From contig NAOQ01000616.1 in the NCBI GenBank assembly GCA_002751075.1, forward strand, positions 13,095-36,788: 23,694 nucleotides of DNA, given 5' to 3'. Below the pieces are notes generated by a model. That model saw only the letters and a program-made list of their open reading frames with translations, made no database searches and was not told the origin of the DNA. Shown here piece after piece: positions 21,779-23,694 of this stretch; the stretch's first letter is position 1; each line of letters begins with the position of its first letter. The position numbers were made by a program, and so were the translations under genes. The stretch comes from Ichthyophonus hoferi. Lineage: Eukaryota; Opisthokonta; Ichthyosporea; Ichthyophonida; Ichthyophonidae.

Positions 21779-23252
21779 ATGATGTTGTCTATACCGTTTG
21801 TGATTGAGAATACAGAAGTGACTGAAGGCATGTCTATGTTATGTGTTGTAGTTGTAGCTGTAATTGTGTTTATCATGTATTATGGCATTGTATTACATTA
21901 TATTGTATTATAATATATTGTATTGGTATTGTATAATATTTTATTATCTTATATTATAGTTTTAATTGTAATTATAATTATATTTATAGGTATAGGTATA
22001 GGTATTTTTATAGGTATAGGTATATTTATAGTTATAGTTATAGCTATAGCTGTAGTTGTAGTCATTATAGATGAAAGTTATACGAAAAGAAGGAGACGGG
22101 AAGAAAGATAAAGAAAGTACGTAAGAAGGAAAGGTCAGTGTTTAGTACAGTTTGCTATTCTATGTATAGACTACTATAATTTAGAAGGAGAGAGAGGAGA
22201 AATGACGAGAGAGTAGCAAAGAGAGAAGGAGAGAAAATATCACTTACATCTATTTGAATGAAATGATATTGTTCCGATAAAAAAGATTGATTGACTACTA
22301 ATGGTATCTTTTCACTGCCATATATTTTACAATCATATTTCTATTTCTCCCCCTCTTTCACTCACTCACTCTCTACCCTTTCCCCCTAGTCCACATCAAC
22401 AAGTTCTTTGTACGCTATGGATGGAGAACCAAGAAAACAACCTATAAAGGACCTTGCACCATAAGTAGACTCACCCATCATTGCATTTCGTTATTTTTAA
22501 ATTTGGATAAACAGCAATTATTGGCCAAAAATCATCTATACCTATCCATAAGTAAACCTGATCGACCTGACATGTTTTATCTACTAGAGGACATTGGGGT
22601 AAGAATATGATGTATGTATGTATATATATGTATGTATGTATGTACATATGATAATATATATATATATATATGTGTGTGTATTCTTATGCATATTTATATG
22701 TATGAGTATGTGTTTCACATTATAATACAATACACTATATTTTACTATATTACATTATACTATATTACGTTATACTATATTAACCTGTACTACATTACCT
22801 TATACTATATTAAGTTTTACTATATTACTAGCCTATTTCTCTATATTATATACATGAGACAGATGAGCTTTCTCTCCTTCTACTGCATCACTTTGAAACC
22901 TTGTATAGTTTACTTATATTTTTATTAGTATGTGTATGATAATATAATATAATATAATACATCATCTTATATTCTGTATTACATACAGGATGTAGGCGAA
23001 CTCTCTCTCCTCCTGCTCCATCATTCTGACACCTCACCTAAGATAGAGGATGTAGGGGCTAGGATAGTTGGAATAAACGGTATTATATGATGTGTATAGT
23101 AGAGTATAGTATAGTATAATATAGTATAGTATAGGATGATATGGTATGATATGGTATAGTGTCCAGTATGTGGTAACCTTTAGTAACTTTTAGAGACAAA
23201 TACTCATACTGTATTAAAGTGTATTACTCAAGAAGAAATCAGAGACGTCTGA
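21779..23252 (+). CDS. Unrecognised 135-residue protein, 4 candidate exons
   Basis: Exons: 21779-21827, 22390-22598, 22989-23079, 23194-23252 (TGA). Phases agree throughout, giving 135 residues. Exon 2 is the strongest: a good pyrimidine tract and AG, then one open frame with HINKFFVRYGWRTKKTTYKG, LTHHCISLFLNLDKQQLLAK and KPDRPDMFYLLEDIG, ended by GTAAGA. Exon 3 reads DVGELSLLLLHHSD and on to ARIVGIN. Exon 4 ends ITQEEIRDV. Exon 1 (MMLSIPFVIENTEVTE) is least sure: its donor would be AAG|GCATGT, a rare GC-AG intron. If exon 1 is wrong, the gene continues upstream by another exon. I recognise no domain; there is no signal peptide or membrane span. If the GGTATT donor at 23080 is not used, the chain would stop at 23090 instead. 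Part of exon 3 has a second copy upstream at 22859. Confidence 0.6.
21940..22070. repeat. TATAGG/TATAGT simple repeat in an intron
   Basis: Hexamer-like units (TATAGGTATAGG, TATAGTTATAGT, TATAGCTATAGC) give an open frame of Ile/Gly/Val that is a low-complexity artefact. Confidence 0.85.
22859..22907 (+). repeat. Second copy of the start of exon 3 of the 135-residue gene
   Basis: DELSLLLLHHFET here against DVGELSLLLLHHSDT in the exon, 133 bases apart. An AG at 22857-22858 would open it in the right phase. I see no matching donor that keeps the downstream phase, so its use as an alternative exon is uncertain. Confidence 0.7.
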
Positions 23253-23557
23253 GGTTTTCAAGAGATAATATAATATAATATCATATGATATAGTATAATA
23301 TAATGTAGTGTAACATAATATAATATAACATAGTATAATGTAGTGTAGCATAATATAATATAATGTAATATAGTATAGTATAGTATATTATTATAATAAT
23401 TAGATATCATACAACATGCGTGTTTAGACATACACATATATACGTTTATATACTTTTACCTATTACTACGCTGTTTATACTCTGCTTAATATACCTTTTT
23501 ATAACTTCAATTTAATTGGGGGGGGGGAGGGGGGTAGGTTTAACAAACAAAATACAG
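23253..23557. other. Simple-sequence flank with G-rich run
   Basis: TATAATATAG-type repeats run to about 23395. A run of ten G, one A and six G lies at 23518-23534. No exon is seen. Confidence 0.6.
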
Positions 23558-23655
23558 AGCATGATTGGAGGTTCGAGTAGTGAGGATGGAAGAGACAGTA
23601 TTTTAGACGTTAATCTGCATCTAAAGGAAACTGGGAGAAATGGTGGTATAAAGAG
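23558..23655 (+). CDS. Possible exon, partial gene at the window edge
   Basis: AATACAG then an open frame from 23558: an ATG at 23561 begins MIGGSSSEDGRDSILDVNLH and the frame stays open to AAGAG|GTAGAG at 23656. It could be the first coding exon of another gene or an internal exon. The composition is less AT-rich than the flanks, which supports coding. The product is not recognisable. Confidence 0.35.
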
Positions 23656-23694
23656 GTAGAGTATAATAGGATGGGGTAAAATATAGTGGGCTGG

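Noticed and set aside
21923-22111. ORF rich in Ile, Gly and Val resembling a membrane helix
   Set aside because: It is translated TATAGG/TATAGT simple repeat inside an intron.
22614-22928. ORF rich in Tyr and Ile
   Set aside because: It is mostly translated TATG/ATACT simple sequence and reads the duplicated exon fragment in the wrong frame.

Overview
The window looks like nuclear DNA of a eukaryote with an AT-rich genome. Its genes are split into many small exons, and every junction I placed is GT-AG except one candidate GC-AG. Stops TAA, TAG and TGA are all used, so the standard code fits. ALG1 and a TLC-domain (TLCD4-like) protein, with introns mostly of about 80-960 bp, suggest an early-branching animal such as a sponge or a close relative. 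That placement is inference, not proof.

Layout. 1-369 is a (CTAT)n microsatellite and simple sequence. 370-4704 (+) holds nine exons, the C-terminal 248 residues of ALG1, the first mannosyltransferase of N-glycan assembly; its 5' part lies outside the window. 4705-5953 is a convergent intergenic stretch with degenerate repeats. 5954-8429 (-) is a complete five-exon gene for a 313-residue TLC-domain membrane protein. 8430-9262 is a divergent intergenic region with two facing E-boxes. 9263-10848 (+) is a five-exon gene for an unrecognised 153-residue protein with one C-terminal membrane helix. 10849-14730 has no gene I can support; it contains repeats, a 154-base assembly gap and two palindromes. 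14731-17861 (+) is a five-exon patatin-like phospholipase of 445 residues with an intact Ser/Asp dyad and a hydrophobic C-terminal region. 17862-21778 is repeat-rich and includes a small MITE and a composite repeat of about 2.5 kb with inverted ends. 21779-23252 (+) is a probable four-exon gene for an unrecognised 135-residue protein. A possible first exon of another gene lies at 23558-23655.

Three of the gene models share an odd feature. In each, an exon edge with its neighbouring intron has been duplicated in tandem, with a spacing of about 108-133 bp. In the patatin gene the copy is in frame and carries a second splice donor. In the last gene most differences between the copies are synonymous. 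In the TLC gene the copy has decayed. This is the most interesting signal in the window.

The genes do not form an operon-like unit. Three of them (ALG1, TLC, patatin) act on or in membranes, probably including the ER, but I see no evidence that they work together.
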